NCBI RefSeq assembly: GCF_033568475.1 | Contig: NC_133122.1 | Coordinates: 161,102,130 to 161,166,129 of the forward strand | Origin: Henckelia pumila | Lineage: Eukaryota > Streptophyta > Magnoliopsida > Lamiales > Gesneriaceae | Length of the DNA stretch: 64,000 nt | Direction: 5' to 3' | Shown here: positions 9,490-21,371 of the stretch, piece by piece | Position numbering within the stretch: the stretch's first letter is position 1 | Layout: the number at the start of each line of letters is the position of its first letter | Made by a program: the position numbers and the translations under genes | Notes under the pieces: generated by a model | Database searches by the model: none | Told to the model about the DNA's origin: nothing | Seen by the model: the letters and a program-made list of their open reading frames with translations, nothing else

Positions 9490-12050
9490 AGCTGTTTTTT
9501 TTGACGAAAAATGACCTCCACATGCCTCAGAATGACAAAATTTAATGACACTACTTACCTCATTTTCGGGTATGCATCGTCGAAAAATTTGATCAGGACT
9601 ATACTTAAACAAATAAGGATCATCCCAATAAAATTTTTTGACCTCTTTCAAGAATTTATTTTTATCTTGTGAACTCCAATGAGAAAGCATTTTATTTGTC
9701 ACAAGAAAATTTACAATATTAGCAAACCAAGGCATAGTAGTAGCATAGAATAGTTGATCATCCGGAAAATTTTCATTTATTGGTATTTCATTTTGAGACG
9801 ATTCGAAAATTATTCTTGATAAATGATCGGCTACTACATTTTCTTTTCCTTTTTATCTTTTATTACAAGATCAAATTCTTGTAACAAAAAAATTCATCTT
9901 ATTAATCTCGGCTTAGCATCTTATTTATTTGATAAATATTTTATGGCAGAATGATCAGTATAAACAATAGTAGTAGAACCAATTAAATAGGATCGAAATT
10001 TATCTAATGCAAACACTACTGAAAGTAATTCTTTTTCAGTTGTTGAATAATTGATTTTAGCACTATTTAAGGTTCTAATAGCATATTAGATCACATGAGG
10101 TTTACCTTCTTTTTTTTGTCCTAACACGGCTCCTACAGCATAATCACTTGCATCACACATTAATTCAAATGGTAAAGACCAATCAGGAGGTTGTAAAATA
10201 GGTGATGTAGTTAAAAGATTAATTATCTTTTTAAAAGCAGTTTCACATTCTTGAGTCCATTCAAATTGTACATCTTTTGTTAAAAGATTTGAAATTGGTT
10301 TCGATATTATGCTAAAATTTTTTATGAATCTTTTATAAAATCCCGCATGACCCAAAAATGATCGAATTTCTTTGATCGTGTTTGGTGATGGTAAATTAGC
10401 AATAACATCAACCTTAGCTTTATCAACTTCAATTCCTTTTTCAGATATGACATGCCCTAACACAATTTCGGATTTAACCATGTAGTGACATTTTTCCCAA
10501 TTTAAAACAAGATTTTTTTCTTCACATCTTTTTAAAAATTCTTCCAAATTTTTAAGACAGTTTTCAAATGAGTTTCCAAAAACAGTTATACCATCCATAA
10601 AAACTTCCACAAATTCTTCAATCATGTCACTAAAAATACTTAGCATGCATTTTTGAAAAGTAGCCGGAGCATTACATTAACCAAATGGCATTCTTTTTAA
10701 TGCAAAAGTTCCAAAAGGACAAGTGAAAGTAGTTTTTTCTTGATCTTATAATGATATTGGTATTTGATAATACCCCGAATACCCATCAAGAAAACAATAA
10801 TAAGGATTACCTGCCACTTTCTCTAAAATTTGATCTAAAAATGGTAACGGAAAGTGATCTTTTCTAGTTGCATCATTTAATTTTCTATAATCAATGCACA
10901 TACGCCAACTAGATGGAATCCTAGCTTGTAATAATTCTCCTTTTTCATTTTTTATAACAGTGATGCCTGATTTTTTTAGTACTACTTATGTTGGACTTGC
11001 CCATTTACTATCCGAGATTGGATAAATAATTTCGGCATTTAATAATTTTAACACTTCAGTTTTAACAACTTCTTTCATGTGTGGATTTAATCTTTTTTGT
11101 GGTTGTTGATATGTTTTAGCATTTTCTTCCCAGTGAATTCTATGTGTACAGATTAAAGGATTTATACCTTTTATATCTTGAAAAGTTCATCCAATTGCAT
11201 TTTTATGTTTTTTAAGTAATATTATTAATTCTTCTTTTTGTTTTGGTAAGAGGGTAGAAGATATTACAATAGGGTATGTTTGATTTTCACCGAGAAAAGC
11301 ATATTTTAGTTCTTTTGGCAAAGGTTTTAATTCAAGTTTTGGATGATAATCTTCTTTTACTTCTTCAAGTTCATTAATTTCTTCAAATAACTTTGATTTA
11401 AAAATATTTTCCACTACACAAACTTCAGATTGTTGATTTACGTTTTCTTGGTATATATTTTCTTCCACAATTGTTTCTATTGCATTATCATCTTCATCTT
11501 CATTAATAATTGGTTGTTTACATAAGTTGAACACATTAAGTTCTAAAGTCATATTTCCAAAAGATAATTTCACTATTCCATTTCGACAATTAATTAAAGC
11601 ATTTGAAGTTGCTAGAAATGGACGTCCCAATATTACTGGAATTTCATTATACATTTCTATTGGTTGAGTATCCAAGACAATAAAATCCACAGGATATATA
11701 AATTTATCGAATTGAACCAACACATCTTCTACGATACCTCTAGGTATTTTGATTGACCTATCGGCTAGTAAAAGAGTGACAGATGTAGGTTTTAAATCTC
11801 CCAACTTAAGTTTTTCATAAACTGAATAAGGAAGTAAATTCACACTTGCTCCCAAATCTAACAAAGCTTTTTTAATTTTATTTTTTCCAATAATACATGA
11901 AATTGTTGGACAACCTGGATCTTTATATTTCAAAGTAGAATTATTTTGAATAATAAAACTTACTTGTTCAGTTAAGAATGCTTTTTTCTTTACATGCAAT
12001 TGTCTTTTCACAGTACATAAATCTTTTAAAAAGTTTGCATAAGAATGCAC
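9490..12050 (-). pseudogene. pol: Athila-like Ty3/gypsy pol, 5'-truncated by the Sirevirus insertion, decayed
   Basis: Read from right to left. Protease region 12050-11187 has LLDLGASVNLLP, LADRSIKIPRG and VILGRPFLATS, typical of the Athila group. Reverse transcriptase around 11160-10560 is broken by stops. Its active site reads FMDGITVFG where FMDD is expected, so one catalytic aspartate is lost. The RNase H-like part (10560-10086) contains LGHAGFYKRFIKNF and CDASDYAVGAVLG. The integrase zinc region (9735-9490) has PWFANIVNFLV, DPYLFKYSPDQI and GGHFSSKKTA, where the frame is cut by the inserted Sirevirus LTR. Several nonsense codons and frameshifts separate the pieces. The rest of the integrase should lie left of the Sirevirus, outside the window. 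Confidence 0.85.
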
Positions 12051-12117
12051 TTGTTTAATAGCATCTAATAATGGAATATTTATTTTTACTTGTTTAAAAA
12101 CTTCATAAATATCAGAA

Positions 12118-13726
12118 TCATTTTTTTGTTTTTTTATTATTTACTAATGCATGTGGAATAGGAATAGGTTTATTTGACTCACTTATTACTTTATCATCAA
12201 CTTTCTTATTTTTAGGACTCAAAGTATCATCTTTCTCGAAAGTATCAAGATTTTCACCTTTACTCTTTGAGTTTAAATGATCTTTGTTTTCATCACTATA
12301 TGGATCATTAATTATTTTACCACTTCTAAGAGTAATAATAGCTTTTACTTGATCAAATTTATCTTGATTTTTGATTTTTAGGATTAGGTTGTGGTTGAGA
12401 TGGAAATTTTCCTTTTTCATGAATATTAAGTGCAGATGCAAATTTTGCAAGAGTTTCTTTCAAATCATTCATAGATTGAATGTTTTGAATATTGATAGAC
12501 TCTTGCTTTTGAATGTATGCATGAATTTCATCTTCAAAATGTTTTCTTGGAGGTGGGATATAAGGAGCATAACCTTGATGATTTTGGTTATTTTGAAAAG
12601 GTTGTTGTGAAGGTTGTGCATTATTATCGTTCCTCCAACTAAAATTAGGATGATTTCTCCAACCAGGATTATATGTTTGTGAAAAAGGGTCTAATGTTGG
12701 TTTTTTAAAATTGTTAACATAATTGGCTTGTTCATGGAGACATTCTTTAAATGAAGGCAAAGTTGGACAATTTTTTGTGAGATGATCATGTGTATCACAA
12801 ATATGACAAACAATTTCTTGAACACTTTTTAATTGATCACTCTTTTTCATTTCTAATGACTCAATTTTTCTTGCTAAAGATGCAAGTTTGGCAATATCTA
12901 CATCATCTTTAAGATGGTAAATACCAACCCCATTTTTTGAATTATTGGTTTTACTTGTTGGTTCAATTGAGCCTATATTATCCCAATTTTGAGCATTTTC
13001 TGCTAATGACTCCAAATATTCCATAGCTTCATTTGAGTTTTTATCTTCAAAAGTTCCATTACACATGAATTCTATCATTTGTCTATCTTTATGTATTAAA
13101 CTTTCATAAAAGTGAGAAACTATCCTCCATATTTCAAAACCATGATGTGGGCATGTATTAAGTAACTCTTTATATCTATCTCAACATTGATAAAATGTTT
13201 CCCCTTGTTTTTGAGAAAAAGTTGTAATTTGTCTTTTAAAAGAGTTTGTTCTATGGGAGGGGAAAAACTTTTTTAGAAATTGTTGTTGCATTTCTTCCCA
13301 TGATCTTATTGAACTTGATCTCAAATTTTGCAACCATGTTTTAGCTTTATCTTTTAAAAAAAAAGTGAAAAGCTTTAATCGAACAATATCCATGCTACAA
13401 TTTTGATCATTATAAGTGTTGCAAACCTCCTCAAATTCTCTTAAATGGAAATATGGATTTTTCAGAATCTAGGCCATGAAAATTTGGTAAAAGTTGAATA
13501 ATTTGAGGTTTAAAATTTAAATTAGATGCATCAGGATAAAAAAAACTAAACAAGATGGTGTACTAGTTCTTATTGGATTCATATGGTGCCTAAGTGTTCT
13601 TGGTTGTTCATGTTCTTGATTATTATTATTATTATCATCTTGATTATTAGAATTATCCTCCATGTTTAAAATATTTTTAAATACTCGAACAAGTCTACCA
13701 CTTTGTTTATGACTCCAAACAATCAT
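12118..13726 (-). pseudogene. gag: Athila-like gag, frameshifted
   Basis: Pieces of one Gag protein lie in several frames. The start is near 13664 (MEDNSNNQDD). The retrotrans_gag core spans about 13393-13181 (AKTWLQNLRSSSIRSWEEM, LKKFFPSHRTNSFKR) and ends at a TGA where tryptophan is expected. The next part, 13078-12359, has a zinc knuckle CHICDTHDHLTKNC and Asn/Gln/Pro-rich tracts. A basic C-terminal piece (12450-12118) contains ITLRSGKIINDP, which in this group leads into protease. A homopolymer indel near 13540 separates the first two pieces. The protein would form the element's capsid. Confidence 0.78.
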
Positions 13727-13794
13727 ACAATTAAAAACAACATACTATTTACATAAATAACATAAATAACAAAAATTAAACTTAATTTATACCT

Positions 13795-13811
13795 CCCAGG
13801 CAACGGAGCCA
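13795..13811 (-). other. Primer binding site of the Athila-like element (tRNA-Asp type)
   Basis: On the minus strand this reads TGGCTCCGTTGCCTGGG, matching the complement of the 3' end of plant tRNA-Asp (TGGCGCCGTTGCCGGGG) except at two positions. It sits between the LTR end (…GTAGCA, 13818 on the plus strand) and gag, as expected. Confidence 0.75.
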
Positions 13812-14061
13812 AAAACTTGCTACAACTTAAATTGTAATTCACCCAAGTGTAGGTTGTCTGCAAGTAATATACTCGTGAGTACGAGATCGATCCACGGAGA
13901 AGATGCTGTAAGTTTAATTTTAGCAATGATATATTATAGATGGAAATATTATTATAAAACTTCAAATACAAAAATTATAAAATTGTCAAGGCTTCAAAGG
14001 TTCATTGTTGATTTATTTAAGATTTCTTAATAAAAAATAAATAAAAGAAACTAAAATAAGA

Positions 14062-14314
14062 ATAAACATAAAAGAACAATGAAATATTTAAACAAATATA
14101 TCATATAATATAGTTCTCACTATATTAATATCATATTAACCGATATTTAATACATGGTACACATAATATATATATAGATGCATAAATATAAACATAAAAG
14201 AACAATTAAATATTTAAACAAATATATCATATAATATAGTTCCCACTATATTAATATCAGATTAACCGATAATTAATATATGGTACCCATAATATATATA
14301 AGTGCATAAATATA
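14062..14314. repeat. Tandem duplication, two units of about 126 bp
   Basis: The block starting ATAAACATAAAAGAACAAT at 14062 recurs at 14188 with few substitutions. It is AT-rich and non-coding. Confidence 0.75.
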
Positions 14315-14415
14315 AATTGACATAAAATTAAATGTTAGATCAAATCACCATATTTCATTTATAACAACCGGCAGAGCCACGCTATCGTCTAAATAAAATA
14401 TATGACTTTTGTTTT

Positions 14416-14498
14416 ATGTTAGATGCGAGAAAGTAAATGTTAGTTGCGAGAAAGTAAAGGTTAGATGCAAGAAAGTAAATGTTAGTTGCGAAAAAGTA
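14416..14498. repeat. 21-bp minisatellite, four units, inside the Athila-like LTR
   Basis: Four tandem units with consensus AATGTTAGWTGCGAGAAAG plus TA, differing at one or two bases each. Direct repeats of about 78 bp flank the array (14332-14409 and 14500-14577). Confidence 0.8.
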
Positions 14499-15660
14499 AA
14501 TGTTAGATCAAATCACAATATATTATTTAGAACAACCGACAGAGCCACGCTATTGTTTAAATAATATATATGACTTTATTATAAATTGATACATATATTT
14601 ATAGTATATAATTATTATAGTATTTATTGTATCATATTAGACAACAAATCAAGGTAACCACATTCAAGGTACCAAATATTTCATGTAAATAGATAACAAT
14701 AAATCATCAAATTATATCTACAAATAAAGATCAATTAGTAAAAATAAAAATAGAAAATAAAAGAATATACAAAATATAAACAATCTTACTTGACCAACAA
14801 TGAAACATTTTCACCTTGACATATAAGGATTTAGCTTGCCATGAACATAAGACTCAAGAGTAAGGATAAAAGAAATTTCATACTTAAACTTGGAGAAATA
14901 TGCATATTCAACCTTTTATTCTTACACACACAATATTTATTTTACAAGTGAGAAATTTTTCTACACTTTTGCACACTACAAAGCTTATACAACACATCTA
15001 TTTATAGGCCAAATGAGAGCAAGAGTCTAAGGCTCATTAAATGTGGAATAGTAAAGTTGGTGGGTGCTTGTCTCCTTGAATGTCGATACCATGATCCAAC
15101 TTTAATTGGCATGTTTGATGCCTTAGACCACTTATTCAGCCTTTTCATTTAACATAGAACACGTAGGATATTTTGTGTAGATATGTTTGGACATATAATT
15201 CACCTCTTTTGGGTAAAAGGTGAAATAGTTATGATATTTTTACTACAAGCTGGTCATAGTAAAAGTAAATCTGTCTCCATTTTGATGTTTGATTATTTTG
15301 ATCATTTTAATGAGATTTTTGGAATTTTTTGTCTTCTACAAAGTTGAAGATGCCTCTTTTGTGATTCTACAGGATTTGAGATTACTCCAATATGACCTTT
15401 GTAGCTTGAGTAATTTTATTTTTACCAAACCTGCGCAAAACATAAAATACAACATTTTTAGTAAAATATTTAAATATAAACACATAACACTAAAATAATA
15501 CAGCTTCATAATTTTAATGAAACTTTAATTTTAAAACAAACTTTTTAACATATAAATAATTACAAATTTTAATTTTCATCATAAACATAAGCATAACTTG
15601 ACATCATAAACATACTTAATATAGTTGAGCATGATATTTTGAAACAGTCTATGGTCCTAT

Positions 15661-17697
15661 CAGTAAGTGTGACTAAATCTGTGCCAACTGATCAATCTCC
15701 TGAACCAACGTACGTGGCGGTGATAAATCATCTCTTGCTGGTAGTAAACTATCTCTTAACTTAAATAGTGGATAACCACCTCTGTGCTATCACACTACTT
15801 CAATTTCCATCATAAAATATTTTATAGCTCAACAATTATCATAATCATAACATGTAACATTTCATGAATGCATGCACTGAAAATATGTCCGTAATATATA
15901 TTTAATTGATTTTCATAATAAATAGAATTATACTTAAAATACTTTCATGCATAAAATAAATTAAATATATATTTCGGACTTAGTAATTTTCATGGGTAGG
16001 TCCAGACTGCTGATCACTCAATCTAAGCCCATTAAATCTTAATATGGCCCATTAACTAAATAAAAGCCCAATTGCTAATTAATTCTTAAATAAAAGCCCC
16101 TTAATCATAAATGGGCCTAAACAAGAACATTTAAACCCATTAACTTAAACTAAGCCCAAAATTATATTTTAGCCCAAATAAATTACTTAAACTTAACTGG
16201 GCCTAAATAAACATATTTAAGCCCATTAAGTTAATTAAGTCCAAATAAATTCCTAGACTGGTCCAAAAATTCTCATGGGCTCTCAAGCCCATAAAAATCA
16301 TTAGGCTAACTTAAATAAATTATTTAAGACCCAAATAAAATTATTTGAAGGCCCAAATAATTTTTTAAACATAAAAATTGGCCTAAAAATCATTTAAACT
16401 CCTAATTACTTAAAATTAAAAATACCCGAGCCCGGCCCACCTAACCCGGACCCAGACCCTACAAACCCGACCCACGACACCCAGACCCGACCCAGATCCA
16501 AAAAACCCGACCCGAAACCCACCCAAAACCCCATGCCCGAACCCCCCCTTCTCCTCTCCCTCTCGGCCGAGAGCAGCAGGCCTTCATTGGACCTTTCCAG
16601 GGTCCTGCCGGTCCTAACCTGGCAGTCAGTCGGCTGGTTCATGGCCATGCATGAGCCAGCCAACCCCTCTTCCTAACAGCCCTAAACTGAGCACCAGCAC
16701 ACCATAACCAAGCCATGCTTCGATCTAGCCCTCTCCAGCTCCTAACCCATCCATAGCTCGACCCTTAGGACTCTAGCACACCCCTTGACCGAGACCCAGC
16801 AGCCTTGAGTCGTCCCATGCCATGAAACGTGAGTATGTAAAGGAAAGTAGCAACCATGCGTGATTCATGATCCAACAGGGAAAATATCAGTAAATCCGAA
16901 CAAAACATCCACAAACCATTAAAAATCTGACCTAAACAAATTAGATAGCTTATATGGTGTTCAAGGAAAAGAATTAAACATGCCTTGTAATTTATTATCG
17001 AAAAATATCGTGTATGCGGGGCTCCGGGATGATGGGGCGGTGAAGATTTCCAAGAAAACTTGAAGGGAATCGGCTATGGAGTCTCTACTGCCGCTGAAAC
17101 GCGAGGGATGAAGATGGAGAGGGTGGAGGCGGCTTAGGAGAGAATTAACGTAGGTTTAGGGTAGATAGGATAGATTTTTTTGGTTAATTAGAATTTAATT
17201 AAGATAATAACTAATTTAGGATAAAATCCTACCAAAAAAATACCTTTAAAAATCATAGTAAAATATATCATGTTGCTAAAATATCATAAATCCCGAAATT
17301 GATTTTTAAAGGATTTTTAAAAGTCAATAAACGTCATTAAAATGACTTATTTTGGCTAAAAATGGGCTCGCGAAAATAAATAAATAAAATACCATAATTT
17401 TTCAGAATAAAAAATTCAAAATAATAATTTATGGCTATTAAAATCTCCTAAAAATAATTGGGGTGAAAAATCAATATCTCGTCCGTCCACGGTTCCGTCT
17501 ACGCAATCAAAATAATAAATTTCTTAAAAATCTAGAATTTCCATAATTATGGGTTAAATGCTAAAATAATTTTAATCATGCACCTAATACACATAATAAC
17601 ACATAAATAATATTTAACCCATATTTCTAAAATTTAAAAATTAAACTTTCCTAATTATGCATGCGAATTTACGTATAAAAATTTCCGGGTGCTATAG
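15661..17697 (-). repeat. Degenerate gypsy-type LTR-like sequence, no gene
   Basis: About 2 kb without coding potential. It ends on the plus side in CCGGGTGCTATA, whose complement TATAGCACCCGG resembles a gypsy LTR start with the first G mutated. Inside are a dense array of GGGCC/GGGCT motifs (16020-16385), a C-rich strand with repeated ACCCGACCC (16430-16545), and a GC-richer block (17010-17150). The left boundary is a guess. I infer an old solo or truncated LTR from content, not from a matched partner. Confidence 0.35.
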
Positions 17698-18038
17698 GAT
17701 TTGATTGATAGATTATGGTTTATTTTATTTGATTGATTAAATTTTATATAAAAATATTAAATGACTATTTTGTCCTTTTAACAATAAATAAAAAAAATTA
17801 TATTATTTATAAGGGGTAATATAGTAATTTGAGTTCAATGATTTGATTGATGTGAGATAAATAATTAATGATTTGATTGACGTAAAATAATTAGTTAATA
17901 TATAGATAAATAATATGATGAGAAGAACGTGGATGAGATGAGATGAGTTATACGTATATTAGTAATATGGTGAACAGAACGGTGCCTACAAGAATAACCC
18001 AGGTTAATCCCAAAATACTAATACTATGTCCCAAAAAT
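17698..18038. other. AT-rich stretch with short internal repeats, no gene
   Basis: Repeats of the phrase ATTTGATTGA occur at least five times, two of them within a local duplication of about 35 bp (about 17838-17910). It ends in the leader of the LTR fragment that follows. It may be a MITE remnant, but I could not pair termini. Confidence 0.35.
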
Positions 18039-18049
18039 CTCTGATACCA
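18039..18049 (-). other. Primer binding site (tRNA-iMet type) of a truncated gypsy element
   Basis: On the minus strand this reads TGGTATCAGAG, four bases from the LTR end TACTACA, in the orientation expected for a minus-strand element. Confidence 0.6.
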
Positions 18050-18053
18050 TAAA

Positions 18054-18765
18054 TGTAGTAACCATTACCCAGGTCATCTACTAATCAGAGATTAAAAAGC
18101 TTAATTAAGCATGAATTTAACATAATCAGGGATACACTGCGGAAAACCAAATAATATTGAACCGACAGAATACAACCAGCTAAACAAATCCAAATAGTAC
18201 AACTCAATCGAATGAAACTTAATAAAATATAACCTAACATCTAATCCCGTTGTCACATCCTGGTCACCACTCCAAATCCCTGGATGAACTACCTGAAACT
18301 GCCCCGTCGAATGGGGTGTCTACACAACACAGAAAACACTGAACGTGAGCATAAGGCTCAGTACGGTAGTACAGATAAACATACAAACATGATGCATGCA
18401 TAATGAAATGTCCGGGTATCCATATTTGGGATATACTGATCAAATCTGCTCAAACTGGCGCCTAGGACATGAGCGGTAACCTCAGGGAATCAAACCACTG
18501 GGTTCAACCACTCAATCCTACTGGACATCGATCTAAAATGTATGGATCACTAGAGTCTGCGCGACCCATCGATCGGAGTGACTCTCAGTGTCCCAACGTC
18601 CTAAAAAGGACTAAGAACCCTACAACTCTAGGTCATCTCGAAAGAGACACTAACTCAATATGATCTATGCATATGCAACATAATATATCAAAGCAGTAAC
18701 CTACAATCTTGGCACATAAATGCAACACGTAAGCATGCATATCCACTGTCTCTTTATTTCATGTT
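18054..18765 (-). repeat. Gypsy LTR, 3' portion only, minus orientation
   Basis: On the plus strand it starts TGTAGTAACCATTACCC, the mirror of the solo LTR end GGGTCACTACA at 20845-20856. It shares with that LTR the block around ACCCCATTCGACGG (complement near 18304-18318). The right end is cut near 18765 by different sequence. It is a piece of an older relative of the solo LTR. Confidence 0.6.
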
Positions 18766-18930
18766 AGGAGATCGGCCAATGTTTTGGACCATTCCTTAGC
18801 TAAATTTTCTTGTTCATCCTCTGCATCTTTTTGTTGGGTGCCTGAGAGTTTTCCTTGTTGGTTGGTTAATCTTGTAATTACTTGTATTTCTAGTATTCAA
18901 TAAAGTTACAAGTTTTCTGTCAAAAAAAAT
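18766..18930 (+). mobile_element. Probable LINE 3' end with poly(A)
   Basis: About 165 bp ending in AATAAAGTTACAAGTTTTCTG, TC and eight A residues, the style of a plant L1 LINE tail. No coding domain is left to confirm it. Confidence 0.35.
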
Positions 18931-19406
18931 AATTAGAATGTTCAATTAGTAACCCCAATTAATCATCTCAGTTATTATTTTCTTCTCCAAAAATTTAGAA
19001 GAGCCGATCTTTTTCAAAGATTTAAAATTTGATTTAATTAATTAATTAATTAATGGTTATCTTTCCTATCCGTTGGAATGCCCGGAACACTAAAATTTGA
19101 AAAGTAATTAATTAATTAATTGTTGATTATCTTTTCCATCTGTTAATGGAATTCCCGGAATGCCAAAAGTCGGCGAGTGATAAATATTAAGGGAAAAATC
19201 GAGAACTATTACAATATTGAGGGTAAACATGTAAAAAAAATTGAGATTTTTATTCATGCTTTTACATAGAATATGCTTTTACATATATCATCTTAATTAT
19301 GTATCTTCTTCGAGATATCCATTCTAGTAGGATCGCTCAGCTTTATACATGATATACAATCGGACACTGGGATCCATCGTTATGACGGGGATCGAAGCTA
19401 CGACGA

Positions 19407-20856
19407 TGTAGTAACCCGATTTTCATTCTAGTAATAATAAAGACTAAGCATGTTTAGAATGATTAAACCATGATAATAGGATTCTCTAATGGGTTAAAAG
19501 AGTGAAAAATTGGATTTAGGATGTTCAAAATGGTCCAAGAAGAGTTCCAAGTGCTTGGGAGTTCGGACGATCCGAACCAAGAAAGCACAGAGATCAGACC
19601 ATCCGAACACTTTGGAAGCTAAAGTTGTAATATTGGAAGCTCCAAAGAGATCGGATGATCCGAAGGTAAGGATCGGACGATCCGATCTCATTTCGATAAG
19701 AGATAAAGATTTGATGTGACAGCACTCCGGGATTGGACGATCCAAAGAGGAGATCGGACCGTCCGATCTACTGTCGGCAGCAAGGAGGACACATGTTCAG
19801 AGGGAGTTACTTGGAGGAGATCGGACGATCCGATCTGTGTCTATATATAGGGGTCGAGAGCCCCATTTTCAAATGCACTAATCACATCCTCCTATCCTAT
19901 TCTAGGTCAATTCTAGGGGTTTTTAGGTGTTCTTCTCGGGGTCGTGAGGTGACGGAGCTGCTGGGGTTGTAGCGAGTTGTGCCCAAGTTTTGGGACTATC
20001 GCCATCAGTGGACTGACGACGGACGCAGGTATTATACTAGACTCAGATTAGCTTAAGTGAGTATCTGTTATACTAGTCAAGGTTTTTAGTGGGCTATAAG
20101 TGATATAGTGATTATATGCTTATAGTCTTGGACTTGAGTACCCAGGTGACTAGGTCGCTTGAGTTGCATGATTTGAGGTACAGACGTGTTGTCCGAGATA
20201 CCCTGATTGAGTATGCATTTTTTATGATTGCATGTTTTATGTGGCATTGATAATATGAGCATTTATTATGTCACAGATGTTATGCTGCATGCATTGGCAC
20301 GTTGAGCCTGTATTTCATTGAGATAACTAGTAGAGGGGTCGCTCAACCCCATGATATTTTGTCAATGGATACCATAATTTTGGATCCAGATAGTCCACGG
20401 GTTTATGGTATGGGAGCCACCTCCGGATGCTACGGCTCAACGTGCTACATACCATGGAGCCTTTGACTTAGGTGTGTTCTATCTATGATAGGTTTCCGGT
20501 ACCCATTCATATGTATTTGTATTTTCATTCATAGCGTGTGTATACTCATACCTTCATGCTGAGCATTATTTTCTCACGTCCGTGTGTTTTATTGGACACC
20601 CCATTCGACGGGACAATTGCAGCTTTCCCAGGTTCGGGGACCAGTGAGTAGTTGGCAACCGAAGAGCTGGGAAGACCTTTTGTATTGGATTTTTGATTGG
20701 GTTGTATTATTTATGGGTTTCAGTTATTTACCGATTGTATTCTGCCGGGTTAGTATTTGATTTAAGTTTTCACAGTTTTTCTCTGATTTTGTTATTTAGG
20801 TTTTAATTGCATGCTTAAGATTTGGTTACTTAGTGATTCCGAGATGGGTCACTACA
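19407..20856 (+). mobile_element. Solo LTR of a Ty3/gypsy element (1450 bp) with perfect target duplication
   Basis: It starts TGTAGTAACCCG and ends GGGTCACTACA, near-perfect inverted termini. The five bases on each side are GACGA (19402-19406 and 20857-20861), and no internal region is present, so this is a solo LTR left by LTR-LTR recombination. A TATA box CTATATATAG sits at 19841-19850. Upstream of it (19561-19836) lie seven palindromic motifs of the type GATCGGACGATCCGATC. The flanks resemble an older LTR of the same superfamily. Confidence 0.85.
19561..19836. repeat. Array of seven palindromic motifs upstream of the LTR TATA box
   Basis: Copies at about 19561-19577, 19591-19608, 19649-19665, 19671-19688, 19731-19747, 19751-19769 and 19818-19836. 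The best copy is the 19-mer AGATCGGACGATCCGATCT, and others keep the TCGGA…TCCGA arms. It lies just ahead of CTATATATAG, so it may act in promoter control or form hairpins. Confidence 0.75.
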
Positions 20857-20861
20857 GACGA

Positions 20862-21371
20862 TCTAGACAAATATGTGAGCTACCTAGCAGATATGATCTC
20901 AGATGGTACTACTTACTCGTGGCATCTAATCTGAGTATGATTGATCTAGTTGACCGAATTACCCGGTCACATCTTGTTTCATGCGCATATAGATTTGTAT
21001 ACTCTAATTTACGTACTGGACGTTAGTCGCTTAGGTCCTTGGTATTATTTTTAACACCCCATTCGACATGATAGATTTCAAGTTGGATGAGACATGAAGA
21101 TCAGGGCAAGTTTAGAGGCGGAGCCAGTGACCACTTGTGGATGTTTATCCATTTGTTTCACTTGTTTATGTTGATTTCCAGATACTGATTTGATTTGGTT
21201 GTATAAAGTGATATGGGGTTTCAGTCGTCGTTCTGGTTGTATTTTTGTCGGGTTTATTTTGGATAAATCTTATCGTTTCTATAGTTAGTTTCTGATTAAT
21301 GTTTATCTTTTTAAGTTAGTTGCATGCTTAAGTTTGATTAGTAGGTGAACCGGGTCTAATCACTATATTTA
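20862..21371 (+). repeat. Older gypsy LTR, 3' portion, interrupted by the solo LTR
   Basis: Contains ACACCCCATTCGACATGA and TTGCATGCTTAAGTTTGATTAG, both also near the end of the solo LTR. It is followed by ATTTATGGTATCCGAG, a decayed initiator-Met primer site at about 21371-21386. The part left of 19402 is probably the rest of this LTR. Confidence 0.55.

Larger units (their letters stand above)
13818..15660 (-). repeat. 5' LTR region of the Athila-like element (outer end uncertain)
   Basis: The inner end is fixed by the primer site and reads TGCTACAACTT on the plus strand. On the minus strand a good TATA box, CCTATAAATAGA, lies at 14998-15009. The region holds a direct duplication of about 126 bp (14062-14187 and 14188-14314), a 21-bp minisatellite (14416-14498) and a 78-bp direct repeat flanking it. 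I cannot fix the outer boundary. Composition changes near 15480-15660. Confidence 0.55.

Noticed and set aside
13795..13811. tRNA-Asp-like sequence as a tRNA gene
   Set aside because: Only the 3'-end complement is present and it sits between LTR and gag, so it is a primer binding site.
16406..16663. 85-codon Gly/Val/Trp-rich minus-strand frame
   Set aside because: Product of the GGGT-repeat strand of an LTR-like region, low complexity.
18469..18663. 64-codon plus-strand frame
   Set aside because: It lies within a minus-oriented gypsy LTR fragment, and no protein features are seen.
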